Shown: piece after piece, positions 6,821-15,645 of the stretch
How the letters are laid out: each line of letters begins with the position of its first letter
How positions within the stretch are numbered: position 1 is the stretch's first letter
NCBI GenBank assembly: GCA_902805845.1
Contig: CADCUI010000023.1
Span: forward strand, 1-46,323
From: an uncultured Nocardioidaceae bacterium
GTDB lineage: Bacteria > Actinomycetota > Actinomycetes > Propionibacteriales > Nocardioidaceae
Direction of reading: 5' to 3'
DNA length: 46,323 nt
Program-made: the position numbers and the translations under genes
The notes under the pieces: model-generated
Told to the model about the DNA's origin: nothing
Database searches by the model: none
The model's input: the letters and a program-made list of their open reading frames with translations, nothing else

Positions 6821-8746
6821 ATGCGCATCGCTCTCGGGTCCCGGACCCATCTCGGCGCCGGATTCACAGCCACGCTGGCTGCCGCCGCACTCCTCATCGC
6901 ACCAGCCCACGTCGGTGCCGCCTCGGCGCTGTCCCCCTCGCAGTCCCCGTCGAAGGTGACTCCGGCCGCCGCCCCCGGCGACTCCGACCGCACCTACCGG
7001 AATCCGCTGAAGCCCCGGATCCCTGGCGACGGGACGGTCGACAGCTGTGCCGACCCGATCGTGCTCAAGGGCGTCGGTGACCGGTACTGGTACATGTACT
7101 GCACGACCGACCCGCTCAACGACGAGGACGTCGACGCCGAGGGCAACGCTCGGTTCCATCCGATCCCGCAGATGCGGTCGCGAGACCTCGTCCACTGGAG
7201 GTATCTCGGTGACGCGCTCCCCGAGCCGCCCGAGTACGCCGCCGAGGGCGCCGGTCTCTGGGCACCCGACGTCGTCTACTCCAAGGCCACCAAGCGCTAC
7301 TACATGACCTTCGTCGTCACGGAGACCGAGGGACTGAACAATTGCGACGGCGGCGACCCCGACGGCGACGGTGCGATCGGTGTCGCCGTCAGCCGCAACC
7401 CCACGGGACCCTGGCGGGTGTCCGACAAGCCCGTCGTAGGCCCGCGACCTGACCCGAATGTGCCGGCCACTGACTGCACGTTCCTGTGGACCTTCGACCC
7501 CGATGTCCTCGGGGACCGCGTGGGCCAGCGCAGCGTGCTCTACTACGGCAGCTACTACGGCGGCGTGCACGCCACCCGCGTCGAGTTCCGCCCGCGCGGG
7601 ATGGACACGCTCGGCGCGTCGACCCGGATCGCGATCGGCAACCGCTACGAGGGCACCAACGTCGTGAAGCGCGGCGACTGGTACTGGTTCTTCGGCTCGG
7701 CGACCAACTGCTGCAACGGTCCGCTCACGTCGTACGGCGTCTTCGCGGGTCGCTCCAAGAGCCCGATGGGACCGTTCGTCGACAAGGACGGCCAGTCGCT
7801 CCTCGTCAGCCGGGTGGGAGGCACCCCCGTCCTGCTGCCGAACGGCAACCGCTGGGTGGGCGTCGGCCACAACACCGTGTTCCGCGACGCGGCGGGCAAG
7901 TGGTGGACGATCTACCACGCCGCCGACCGGACCGATCCCTACTTCGCGTTCGACCCCGGCTTCACCAAGCGTCCGGCACTGCTGGACCCGCTCGACTGGG
8001 TGAACGGGTGGCCCACCGTGCGGGCCGGCAAGTGGGCGTCCGACCGGCGGATGCCGGCACCGGCGATCAGGCCCGGACAGCCCTCGGCGTACCGGCCGGA
8101 CCCGGTGAGGCCCGTGCGGCTCGGCGCGATGATGCCGGCCTTCTCCGACGACTTCGAGGATGGCTTGGAGGCGGCCTGGAGCTGGACCGGCGGGGAGCCG
8201 GAGCCCGACAGCTACGCCGTCGAAGGCGGGGTGCTGCGGTGGGACACCCAGGCCGGCGACGTCGCTCGCGACTCCAACTCCGCCTCCCTGCTGACCCGGG
8301 CGGCACCGCGTCGCGGCGACTACGCCGTCCAGACGCGGGTGCGGCTCAACGTGCCGCCGGACATGCAGATCTACAACTACGCGCAGGCCGGCGTCTTCCT
8401 GCACCGGGGCCTGGACAAGTTCATCAAGCTGGTCCACGTCTCGATCTGGGAGACCCGCCAGACCGAGTTCGCCAAAGAGGTTCCCTCCGCTCCCGAGGAG
8501 TACCCCCTCTACGGCAACGGTGTGGTCGGTCCTCCCGGGGACCTGACGACCCTGCGGATCGTCGTCGACCGCAGGCAGAACGGGGAGCGGTACACCGCCT
8601 ACACCCGCCGGGACGGCGACAGCTGGGTGCGAGGAGGCACCTGGACGCATCGTCTCGGGGATGCTCCGAAGATCGGGCTCGGCTCGATGGGGTTCGAGGG
8701 GTTCACCGCTCGGTTCCTCGACGTGCGGACCTACCGCCTGAGGTGA
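6821..8746 (+). CDS. Secreted GH43 family glycosidase
   Basis: 641 residues from the ATG at 6821; an upstream TTG start would place residues before the signal peptide. Signal peptide at about 1-35 (GAGFTATLAAAALLIAPAHVGA). A five-bladed propeller follows: catalytic base in DSCADPIVL (D78), the pKa-modulating Asp in LWTFDPDVLGD, and the acid Glu in RYEGTNVVKRGDWYWFFGS. From about 440 a beta-sandwich resembling the GH43 C-terminal concanavalin-like domain begins (FSDDFEDGLEAAWSW to FTARFLDVRTYRLR). It probably removes arabinose, xylose or related residues from plant polysaccharide outside the cell. The LacI-type operator directly before the ATG links it to the adjacent regulator and transporter. 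Exact substrate unknown. Confidence 0.88.
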   Translation: MRIALGSRTHLGAGFTATLAAAALLIAPAHVGAASALSPSQSPSKVTPAAAPGDSDRTYRNPLKPRIPGDGTVDSCADPIVLKGVGDRYWYMYCTTDPLNDEDVDAEGNARFHPIPQMRSRDLVHWRYLGDALPEPPEYAAEGAGLWAPDVVYSKATKRYYMTFVVTETEGLNNCDGGDPDGDGAIGVAVSRNPTGPWRVSDKPVVGPRPDPNVPATDCTFLWTFDPDVLGDRVGQRSVLYYGSYYGGVHATRVEFRPRGMDTLGASTRIAIGNRYEGTNVVKRGDWYWFFGSATNCCNGPLTSYGVFAGRSKSPMGPFVDKDGQSLLVSRVGGTPVLLPNGNRWVGVGHNTVFRDAAGKWWTIYHAADRTDPYFAFDPGFTKRPALLDPLDWVNGWPTVRAGKWASDRRMPAPAIRPGQPSAYRPDPVRPVRLGAMMPAFSDDFEDGLEAAWSWTGGEPEPDSYAVEGGVLRWDTQAGDVARDSNSASLLTRAAPRRGDYAVQTRVRLNVPPDMQIYNYAQAGVFLHRGLDKFIKLVHVSIWETRQTEFAKEVPSAPEEYPLYGNGVVGPPGDLTTLRIVVDRRQNGERYTAYTRRDGDSWVRGGTWTHRLGDAPKIGLGSMGFEGFTARFLDVRTYRLR

Positions 8747-9807
8747 CGCCCCTCCCGGCCGGCCGTGCGTGACTGCGCACGGCCGGCCGGGCCGCGGGTC
8801 GACTCCCGGACCACGAGCCGGCACGGAGCCCGCAGGTCCCGGGGAGGGATGCCGTCGGCGCCCGGGGCGAGGCGCTCGGCCAGCATCCCGACGGCCGTGC
8901 GTGCGATTCCTTCCTTGTCCGGTGCGACGGTGGTGAGGGTGGGCACGGAGTAACGGCCGTCCTCGATGTCGTCGATGCCGACCACGGCGACGTCCTCGGG
9001 CGCCCGGAGGCGGTGGTCGGCAAGGGCACGAAGCGCGCCCAGGGCGAGCGTGTCGTTGAAGCAGAAGACACCGTCGGGTGCGGCGCCGCGCCGGAGCAGC
9101 GCCGTCATGGCACGGGCGCCCTCCTCGCGCTGGTAGGACTGCACGCAGGCCACCAGCTGCTCGTCCACGGGGAGCGTGGCGGCCGCCAACGCCTCCTCCC
9201 ATCCGCGCCTGCGCAGCCCGGCGACGCCGGACTGGCGGTCCGGCCCCGGCTCGTCGCCGATGACGGCGATCCGCGTTCGTCCCCGCGACAGCAGGTGCTC
9301 GGTCGCCGTCCGGGCGGCCGCGACGTTGTCCACGGCCACGTGGTCGGCGGGGCCCTCGGCGATCTTCTCCCCGAGGAGCACCAGCGGGACGTCTCCGGGA
9401 CCGCGGCCGACGAGGTCCTCGGCCCCGAGCGCGACGGGGCTGAGGATCACACCGTCGATGAGCTGGTGCCGGAAGCCGGCGGTGACGAACAGCTCGCGTT
9501 CCCGGAGCCCGTCGGTCTGGTCGATGAGCACGGTCCAGCCGTTCTCCTCCGCTGCCTCGACCACGAACCCCGCCAGCTCTGCGAAGTAGGGGTTGTCCAG
9601 CTCGGGCAGCGCAAGCGCGATCACACCGGTGCGTCCGACACGGAGGCTGCGCGCTGACAGGTTGGGCCGGTAGCCCATCTCGTCGAGAAGCGCCTGGACG
9701 TGCGAGCGGGTGGCGGGGGCGACGTGGACGTAGTCGTTCACCACGTTGCTGACCGTCTTGACCGACACGCCCGCCCGGTCGGCGACGTCACGCAGCCGCA
9801 CCTTCAT
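8731..9807 (-). CDS. LacI family transcriptional regulator
   Basis: 358 residues from the ATG with GGAGG ten bases upstream; the longer GTG start lacks this. N-terminal HTH is VRLRDVADRAGVSVKTVSNV, then the hinge and a periplasmic-binding-like sensor domain (TGVIALALPELDNPYFAEL; DGVFCFNDTLALGALRAL; VVGIDDIEDGRYSVPTLTTV). The sensor probably binds a sugar released by the glycosidases. The core family fold ends at LVVREST; the last 20 or so residues are an unusual tail encoded through a large hairpin. It is divergent from the ABC transporter with a matching palindrome between them. Its 3' end overlaps the GH43 stop by 16 bases. Confidence 0.93.
   Translation of the reverse strand: MKVRLRDVADRAGVSVKTVSNVVNDYVHVAPATRSHVQALLDEMGYRPNLSARSLRVGRTGVIALALPELDNPYFAELAGFVVEAAEENGWTVLIDQTDGLRERELFVTAGFRHQLIDGVILSPVALGAEDLVGRGPGDVPLVLLGEKIAEGPADHVAVDNVAAARTATEHLLSRGRTRIAVIGDEPGPDRQSGVAGLRRRGWEEALAAATLPVDEQLVACVQSYQREEGARAMTALLRRGAAPDGVFCFNDTLALGALRALADHRLRAPEDVAVVGIDDIEDGRYSVPTLTTVAPDKEGIARTAVGMLAERLAPGADGIPPRDLRAPCRLVVRESTRGPAGRAQSRTAGREGRHLRR
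8754..8791. terminator. 16-bp perfect hairpin, likely two-way terminator
   Basis: CCCGGCCGGCCGTGCG and its exact complement flank the loop TGACTG, 7 nt after the GH43 stop and inside the final codons of the convergent lacI gene. There is no T-tract, as is common for high-GC terminators. Confidence 0.6.
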
Positions 9808-9871
9808 CTCGCACCTCCGTTCCACGTCATCCACCCGACCATAAAGAACAGATCACGACTTCGGGGCGGGG

Positions 9872-9901
9872 TTTACAACGATGTAACTGTCACGGTAGAA
9901 C
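9872..9901 (+). promoter_or_regulatory. Promoter of the sugar ABC operon (TTTACA-18-TAGAAC)
   Basis: A -35 box TTTACA (9872-9877) and a -10 box TAGAAC (9896-9901) are 18 nt apart on the plus strand. The palindrome at 9873-9886 covers the -35 and half the spacer, the position expected for repression by the divergent LacI protein. The rest of the 9808-10083 gap contains the transporter leader with AGGAGG before the ATG at 10084. Confidence 0.5.
9873..9886 (+). promoter_or_regulatory. LacI-type operator between lacI and the ABC transporter
   Basis: TTACAACGATGTAA, central CG, 6 of 7 arm pairs. It shares the pattern TTRCAACGWTGNNA with sites at 6805 and 16528. It could serve both autoregulation of lacI and control of the transporter. 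Confidence 0.7.
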
Positions 9902-10083
9902 CGACAGGTGATCTCGGCCACCCCGTCGTTGGATCCGCTCGGCTCTGTCACATCGAAGGACGGCGCCCGGGCCAGGCTTGACGGCGGTCGTCTCGTCGCC
10001 GGGCTGCCGCCGGCTCCATGGAACGCAACCCGGCTCGTGCCGGACAACCACCTCGCACCCAGCACCCCGTCCCAGGAGGACAG

Positions 10084-11430
10084 ATGAACCGCACCCCGCT
10101 CTTCACCAAAAAGAACCAGTCGGCGCTCTCCCGACGGGGGTTCCTCGGCCTGACCGCTGGCGGCCTGCTGGTCGCGGGCTGTGGTGGCGGCCAGGGCGCG
10201 GGCACTGCCCCGCAGGAGGAGGGCGTCGGCGGCTTCACCGGCGAGGAGTACAGCGGCCCGGACCTGTCCCTGGCGTACTGGAACGGCTTCACCGGCGGTG
10301 ACGGGCCGGCCATGCAGCAGCTGGTCAAGGACTTCACGGCCGAACACGACAACATCCAGATAAAGAACAACACCGTCGATTGGGCCGACTTCTACCAGCG
10401 GCTCCCCGCGGCCGCCCAGGCGGGCAAGGGCCCCGATGTCGGCGCCATGCACCTCGACCAGCTGGCCACCAACGCCGCACGCAACGTGATCGTGCCTCTC
10501 GACGACCTGGCCGAGGCGCTCGGTCTGGCCGAGGAAGACTTCACCGCATCGGTGTGGGGTCCCGGCATCTACCAGGACGCGCGGTACGGCATCCCGCTCG
10601 ACGTGCACACCATCGCGATGTACTACAACATGGACCACTTCGAGAAGGCGGGCATCAGCGAGGCTCCCACCGACGCGGCCAGCCTGGAAGATGCCTGCAA
10701 GAAGCTCCAGGCGTCCGGGATCAAGAACCCGTTCTGGATGCCCAACCAGTGGCCGGCGCACCTGATGTTCCTGTCGCTGCTCTGGCAGTTCGGTGGCGAG
10801 CCCTACGCCGAGGACGGGTCGGCCGCCACGTACGACGACGAGGCCGGCGAGCAGGCACTGACGTGGATGCGCGAGCAGGTCGAGAAGGGCTACAGCCCCG
10901 ACAACGTCGACATCGACGCCCAGTACACCGCGTTCAAGAACGGCCAGAACTCGATCACCTGGGACGGCATCTGGCAGATCAACGACCTGGAGGACTCCGG
11001 CCTCAACTACGGGATCGCCCCGTTGCCGGTGATCGGTGACGAGCTCGCCGCCTGGGCGAACTCGCACCACTTCTTCATGACGGCACAGGCGGCCGACGAC
11101 GCCGACCGGGCGAACGCCGGCAAGACGTTCATCGGCTGGATGTCCGACCAGTCGGCGGCCTGGTCCGACGCGGGCATGATCCCGGCCCGGAACTCCGCCC
11201 GTGAGGACGCGAAGTTCACGGACTCCCCGCAGGCCGCCCTGGGCGACCAGATCGAGGCGTTGCACTTCCTGCCGCCGGTCCCCGGCCTCGGTGACGTGCA
11301 GGTCCCGACCCTGGAGGTCGCGGTCAACGAGGGTGTGCTCGGCAAGACCGCTCCCGCCGAGGCACTGTCCAAGGCCGCCTCCAACGCCACGGAGCTGATG
11401 GGGAAGAACCTCGAGAAGTTCGGGGGCTGA
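10084..11430 (+). CDS. CUT1 sugar ABC transporter substrate-binding lipoprotein
   Basis: 448 residues from the ATG preceded by AGGAGG; an upstream in-frame ATG at 10018 has no such site. The leader has a twin-arginine motif (SRRGFLGLTAGG) followed by a lipobox (LVAGC), so it is a Tat-exported lipoprotein. The mature part is an extracellular solute-binding family 1 fold: LSLAYWNGFTGGDGPAMQQLVKDF, YGIPLDVHTIAMYYNMDHFEKAGI, and NSITWDGIWQINDLEDSG. It captures an oligosaccharide or sugar for the two permeases that follow 2 nt and then 4 overlapping nt downstream. No ATPase gene is present, so a shared MsiK-like ATPase encoded elsewhere probably energises it (family knowledge). Confidence 0.93.
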   Translation: MNRTPLFTKKNQSALSRRGFLGLTAGGLLVAGCGGGQGAGTAPQEEGVGGFTGEEYSGPDLSLAYWNGFTGGDGPAMQQLVKDFTAEHDNIQIKNNTVDWADFYQRLPAAAQAGKGPDVGAMHLDQLATNAARNVIVPLDDLAEALGLAEEDFTASVWGPGIYQDARYGIPLDVHTIAMYYNMDHFEKAGISEAPTDAASLEDACKKLQASGIKNPFWMPNQWPAHLMFLSLLWQFGGEPYAEDGSAATYDDEAGEQALTWMREQVEKGYSPDNVDIDAQYTAFKNGQNSITWDGIWQINDLEDSGLNYGIAPLPVIGDELAAWANSHHFFMTAQAADDADRANAGKTFIGWMSDQSAAWSDAGMIPARNSAREDAKFTDSPQAALGDQIEALHFLPPVPGLGDVQVPTLEVAVNEGVLGKTAPAEALSKAASNATELMGKNLEKFGG

Positions 11431-11432
11431 GC

Positions 11433-12338
11433 GTGTCGGTAGCCCGTCGTAGCAGCGCCGGCGTTGCCTGGCTGTTCCTGGCGCCCTACCTCGTCCTCTT
11501 CGGCACGTTCGTGCTGGCGCCGATCGTGCTCGGGCTGTGGATCAGCCTGCACAGCTGGGACTTCACGCTGCCCGGCAAGCCGTTCGTCGGGCTGGACAAC
11601 TATGTGGACCTGTTCAGCTCGGGCTCGGTCAGCTTCGAGCCGTTCTGGAACTCGATGCAGGCCACCGGGATCTTCACGGTGTTCTCCGTGCCGCTGCTGA
11701 TCGTGGTGCCTCTCGCGGTGGCCCTGGCGATGAACCAGAAGTTCCGGGGCCGCAACATCTTCCGGGCGGTCTTCTTCGCGCCGTACGTGCTCGGCGTCGC
11801 GGTCGTCGGCGTGGTCTGGCGCTTCCTGCTCGACCGGAACATCGGGGCGGTGAACAACTACCTCGGCACGATCGGGCTGCCCGACGCAACCGCATGGCTC
11901 AGCTCGCTGCCGGCCGCCTGGGTCGCTCTGGTCGGGGTGACCGTCTGGTGGACGCTCGGCTTCAACGCCGTCATCTACCTGGCCGGGCTGCAGGACATCT
12001 CTGCGGAGCTCTACGACGCCGCCAAGGTCGACGGCGCCGGGTCCTGGGCCTCGTTCTGGCACGTGACGCTGCCCAGCCTCCGACCGGTCACCATGTTCGT
12101 CACCCTGATCACGATCATCGCCTCGGCGAACATGTTCGGGCAGTCGTTCATCATGACGAACGGAGCGCCGGGCCAGGACACCCGCACGGCGATCTTCTAC
12201 ATCGCGGAGACCGGTCTGCAGAACTTCCAGATGGGTGAAGCCGCTGCCGCGTCGTGGATCCTCACCTTGTTCCTGATGCTGCTCTCGGTCCTCGTCTTCG
12301 GGTTCTTCCGGCTGCGCGGCGGGACGGAGGCCTCATGA
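11433..12338 (+). CDS. CUT1 sugar ABC transporter permease (MalF/UgpA type)
   Basis: 301 residues, GTG start 2 nt after the binding protein stop. Six transmembrane segments, with the cytoplasmic EAA loop containing AELYDAAKVDGAGSWASFWHVTLPSLRP, which docks on the ATPase. N-terminal hydrophobic entry is AWLFLAPYLVLFGTFVLAPIV. It pairs with the next permease to form the translocation channel. Confidence 0.94.
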   Translation: MSVARRSSAGVAWLFLAPYLVLFGTFVLAPIVLGLWISLHSWDFTLPGKPFVGLDNYVDLFSSGSVSFEPFWNSMQATGIFTVFSVPLLIVVPLAVALAMNQKFRGRNIFRAVFFAPYVLGVAVVGVVWRFLLDRNIGAVNNYLGTIGLPDATAWLSSLPAAWVALVGVTVWWTLGFNAVIYLAGLQDISAELYDAAKVDGAGSWASFWHVTLPSLRPVTMFVTLITIIASANMFGQSFIMTNGAPGQDTRTAIFYIAETGLQNFQMGEAAAASWILTLFLMLLSVLVFGFFRLRGGTEAS

Positions 12339-13150
12339 TCAAGGCACTGCGTTACACCGTCCTCGTCGTCCTGACGGCGCTCTTCATCAGCCCGCTGGTC
12401 TTCGTGCTGCTGACCTCGTTCAAGTCGGCGCGCGAGGCAGTCCAGACTCCTCCGACGTGGATCCCGAACCCGTTCACGACCCAGGCCTACGAGCGGATCC
12501 TCACCGCGTCGGACACCCCGGTGTTCCGGTGGTTCCTGAACTCGATGCTCGCGGCCACGGCGAACGCCGTGCTCGTGGTCGTCACCGCGTCCCTCGCGGC
12601 GTACGCCCTGGCACGGCTGGACTTCCGGGGCAAGAAGATCGTGTTCGCGCTCATCGTCTCCACGCTGTTCGTGCCACCGGTCATCCTGGTCATCCCCAAC
12701 TACGAGATCGTCGGGCGGCTGTTCTGGCTCGACACGTTGCTGGCCATCATCGTGCCGACGGCCGCCAGCGCCTTCGGGGTGTTCTTCCTGAACCAGTTCT
12801 TCGCCAGCCTGCCGCTCGAGCTGGAGGAGTCCGCCTTCCTCGACGGGGCCACCCGATGGCAGGTGTTCACCAAGGTCGTGCTGCCGCTGTCGAAGCCGGC
12901 CCTGGCGACACTGGCCCTGCTGTCCTTCCTCACCAACTGGAACGACTTCCTGTGGCCGGTCTACGTGCTGTTCAGCCCGGAGAACCAGACCCTGCAGGCG
13001 GGTCTCTCCACCCTGCAGTCGGCCAACAGCGTCCGCTACGACCTGCTCATGGCCGGGGCGGTGGTCGCCAGCGTGCCCGTGCTGCTGCTCTACCTGCTCG
13101 CCCAGCGGTTCGTCATCGAAGGGGTCTCGCGCTCGGGGCTCAAGGGCTGA
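12335..13150 (+). CDS. CUT1 sugar ABC transporter permease (MalG/UgpE type)
   Basis: 271 residues from the ATG overlapping the preceding stop as ATGA. Six transmembrane segments are visible, starting YTVLVVLTALFISPLVFVLL. The coupling loop is ELEESAFLDGATRWQVFTKVVLPLSKP and the C terminus (LLYLLAQRFVIEGVSRSGLKG) is standard for the family. The following glycosidase-like gene starts 1 nt after the stop, so the propeller protein is made in the same operon. Confidence 0.94.
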   Translation: MIKALRYTVLVVLTALFISPLVFVLLTSFKSAREAVQTPPTWIPNPFTTQAYERILTASDTPVFRWFLNSMLAATANAVLVVVTASLAAYALARLDFRGKKIVFALIVSTLFVPPVILVIPNYEIVGRLFWLDTLLAIIVPTAASAFGVFFLNQFFASLPLELEESAFLDGATRWQVFTKVVLPLSKPALATLALLSFLTNWNDFLWPVYVLFSPENQTLQAGLSTLQSANSVRYDLLMAGAVVASVPVLLLYLLAQRFVIEGVSRSGLKG

Positions 13151-13151
13151 G

Positions 13152-14660
13152 GTGACCTACGTCGGCCCGTCGGCCTCACGGCGGGCCGTGCTGCTCGGCT
13201 CTGCCGTTGCCGGCCTGGGCGGCCTGAGCGGCTGCACCGGAGAGAAGTCGTCCGGGTCGGGGGCCCGCCCTTCCACCGCGCCCGAGGAGGCCGCCATCTT
13301 CGACCTGTCCTTCCGCATCGTCGACCGGTTCCGACCCGTCGAGCTGGTGGCGCCGGGCTTCGAGGTCGACCTTGCCGGCGAACCCGTCGGGGCCGGCCGG
13401 CTGCACCGTTCCCAGCAGCCGCTGAGGGCGCCGTTCGCCGCGGTCGAGGTCCGTGTCACTGCGGCCCCCGCGTCGGACGGCGGTGCCGGGACGTCGGCCG
13501 ACGTGGCCGCCGGGCTCGCCACCGCGGACGACGATCACGTCCTGGTCCGCTGGTCGGGTGCCGCCGGGCGCCTCAGCCTCGAGGTCCGTCGGGCGGGCCG
13601 GACGCGGGTGCTGCGCCGGCGGACCGTCGACCTGAGCGGTTCCTTCGGGCTGGCGTTCGCCCTGTGCGAGAACCAGGTCACTGCACTCGTCGACACCGGC
13701 GACGGCTGGCGGCCGGTGCTCACCGAGCGCGCCAAGGTCGCGGAGCTGGTGGACCTGCGGAACGAGCAGGAGCTGAGCGGCTACTCCTACGCCTGGGGTG
13801 TCACCGGCGCGGAGGTCGCCGAGGCCCGGGCCGGGGTGTTCGGCATGACCGGGCTGCGCGACCCGCACCTGGTCCAGCACGCGGACGGAACGCCGTACGA
13901 GCGCGAGGGACGGATCTACCTGACCTGGACCTGTGCCGGGCTGGGGTTCTTCCAGCAGGCTCACTGGACGGTGTGGTCGCTCGACCCTGCCGCGCCGCAG
14001 GACATGCGGCTGGAGGCGCAGCTGTTCACCCGGCGTGAGGGGCTGGTCCTCGGCGACCATGCCGGACAGGTCATCCGCGACGGTGACCGGTGGCTCGTCG
14101 CCACCAGCTCCTGGGGGGACTTCGCCCCCGGCTCGATCCACGTCCGTCACTGCGAGACCACCGAGGACGTCCTCTCCGGCGTGCACCTGCTGGAGACGGA
14201 GCCCACCCCACTGCCCACCGAGCACGGCACCTGGGACCCGGCGATCACCCGTCTCGAGGACATCTGGTACGTCGGGTTCGTGGAGAGCCCCTCACAGGAG
14301 CCCTTCGACTTCCACCCTGCCCTCGCCTCGTCAAAGGCGACGACCTGGTCCGACGACCTGTCGGGCGTGGCGGCAGCAACCGACCTGCACCAGTGCGAGG
14401 GCCCGATCCTCACCACCGTCGACGACGACACCTACCTGTTGGCGAGCGACGGGAACGAGCGCTCCTACCCGGTCTTCGACCTCACCGGGCGACGCATCGG
14501 ACGACTCGACGCGCCGTACCCCACGAACCTCCCCCACCCGAACCTCATCCCGGACCCGGCCGGCGGGTGGCTCCTCGTGACCTTCGAGGGCTCCCAGTTC
14601 CACGAGGCGGTGATGGGGTACGGCGGCCACGGCGACGTGATCGTCATGCACTCGGTGTGA
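13152..14660 (+). CDS. Tat lipoprotein with GH43-like beta-propeller
   Basis: 502 residues, GTG start one base after the permease stop. The leader has a twin-arginine (SRRAVLLGSAVAGLGG) and a lipobox (LSGC), so it is surface anchored. Residues of about 50-215 look like a beta-sandwich. The C-terminal 280 residues form a propeller with the three acidic motifs expected of GH43-like enzymes: LRDPHLVQH, TWDPAITR and QCEGPIL. These could act as base, modulator and acid. I cannot name the family, and binding without catalysis is possible. Being last in the transporter operon suggests it trims or presents the oligosaccharide imported by the CUT1 system. Confidence 0.7.
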   Translation: MTYVGPSASRRAVLLGSAVAGLGGLSGCTGEKSSGSGARPSTAPEEAAIFDLSFRIVDRFRPVELVAPGFEVDLAGEPVGAGRLHRSQQPLRAPFAAVEVRVTAAPASDGGAGTSADVAAGLATADDDHVLVRWSGAAGRLSLEVRRAGRTRVLRRRTVDLSGSFGLAFALCENQVTALVDTGDGWRPVLTERAKVAELVDLRNEQELSGYSYAWGVTGAEVAEARAGVFGMTGLRDPHLVQHADGTPYEREGRIYLTWTCAGLGFFQQAHWTVWSLDPAAPQDMRLEAQLFTRREGLVLGDHAGQVIRDGDRWLVATSSWGDFAPGSIHVRHCETTEDVLSGVHLLETEPTPLPTEHGTWDPAITRLEDIWYVGFVESPSQEPFDFHPALASSKATTWSDDLSGVAAATDLHQCEGPILTTVDDDTYLLASDGNERSYPVFDLTGRRIGRLDAPYPTNLPHPNLIPDPAGGWLLVTFEGSQFHEAVMGYGGHGDVIVMHSV

Positions 14661-14667
14661 CGTCGCC

Positions 14668-14707
14668 CCGTGTGCGGCTCGGACGGCCGCCGGCGGCGGT
14701 CACACCG
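14668..14707. terminator. Two-way terminator between convergent genes
   Basis: Outer arms CCGTGTG and CACACCG enclose an inner palindrome GCCGCCGGCGGC. The hairpin sits in the 73-nt gap between the propeller lipoprotein and the aldose epimerase, both of which end here. Confidence 0.5.
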
Positions 14708-14733
14708 GCGAGACCCGTTCCAGGGTCATCGGG

Positions 14734-15645
14734 TCACAGCGCGCTGATCGTCCACTCGTCACGCATCGTGGCTCCGGGCGAGAGGATCCGGAGGTCCACG
14801 CCGGAGTTGAATGCGTCCGGGGGACACGACATCGGCTCCAGCGCCAGCCCCGCCCGGGACGGCTCCGGCGCGGGCACGTCGGCGGTGTGCACCTGCACCC
14901 ACGGCAGGGCGACCGGGTCCCAGGTGCACTGCACGCCCGAGCCGTCCTCGGACCTCACCGTGGCACGCACGAGCCCGTCGGGGTCGGCCGCCAGCCCGGT
15001 GAAGGCGTGGTCCACCTCGAGTCCGGCCAGCGGTCTGCCGCCACGGAAGTCGAGCCCGGCGTCCGCGACGTCGACCACGCCGCGAGGGATGAGCCGGTCC
15101 TCGGTGACGTCGAGAACCGTGCTGGCCGGCAGCTCCAGGGACCAGTGGTCGACGGTGCCGTCACCGGCCACGAGGTAGGGATGGCTGGCGACGCCGTACG
15201 GCGCCCGGCCGCTGTCGCGGTTGCGCGCCTCCACCGTGCAGGTGAGCCCGTGCTCGTCGAGCGCGTAGCGGGCGCTGATCTCCACGTCGAAGGGGTAACC
15301 GGTCCGAGGCACGATCCGGTGCCTCACCGTGACCGATGAGGTGTCGCGGTCGACCGTCTCGAAGCGGCTCCAGCACACCAGCCCGTGCAAGGCATGGCCA
15401 CGCTCCGGCTCGCTCACGTCGAGCTGGTGCTCAGCGCCCTCGAAGGTGTACCTGGCGTCGACCACGCGGTTCGGCCAGGGGGCGAGGAGAGAGCCGCGGA
15501 AGCGGGGGCGCACCTCGTCGGCGGCGTACGGGCGGACCAGGTCCCGACCGTCATGGGTGAGGAGCCGGAGCCCTCCCCCGACCTCCGTGACGACCGCGAC
15601 GTAGCCCCCGTGCGTGAGGCGGTGCTCCTCCCCGCCGCGGCTCAA
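14734..15645 (-). CDS. Aldose 1-epimerase family protein
   Basis: 303 residues. The TTG start overlaps the dioxygenase stop (TTGA). The galactose mutarotase-like beta-sandwich carries FRGSLLAPWPNRVVDARYTFEG, the His in HALHGLV (ERGHALHG), the second His in YGVASHPYL and the Glu in LALEPMSCPPDAFNSG, the usual catalytic and substrate-binding set (His, His, Glu). It interconverts anomers of a free sugar in the cytoplasm so that downstream enzymes can use it. It is coupled to the dioxygenase upstream and belongs to the LacI-linked carbohydrate locus. Confidence 0.9.
   Translation of the reverse strand: MSRGGEEHRLTHGGYVAVVTEVGGGLRLLTHDGRDLVRPYAADEVRPRFRGSLLAPWPNRVVDARYTFEGAEHQLDVSEPERGHALHGLVCWSRFETVDRDTSSVTVRHRIVPRTGYPFDVEISARYALDEHGLTCTVEARNRDSGRAPYGVASHPYLVAGDGTVDHWSLELPASTVLDVTEDRLIPRGVVDVADAGLDFRGGRPLAGLEVDHAFTGLAADPDGLVRATVRSEDGSGVQCTWDPVALPWVQVHTADVPAPEPSRAGLALEPMSCPPDAFNSGVDLRILSPGATMRDEWTISAL

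Noticed and set aside
6356-9202. 948-residue open frame on the minus strand
   Set aside because: It is antisense to the GH43 gene, has no domain similarity beyond the VOC protein at its end, and reflects high GC.
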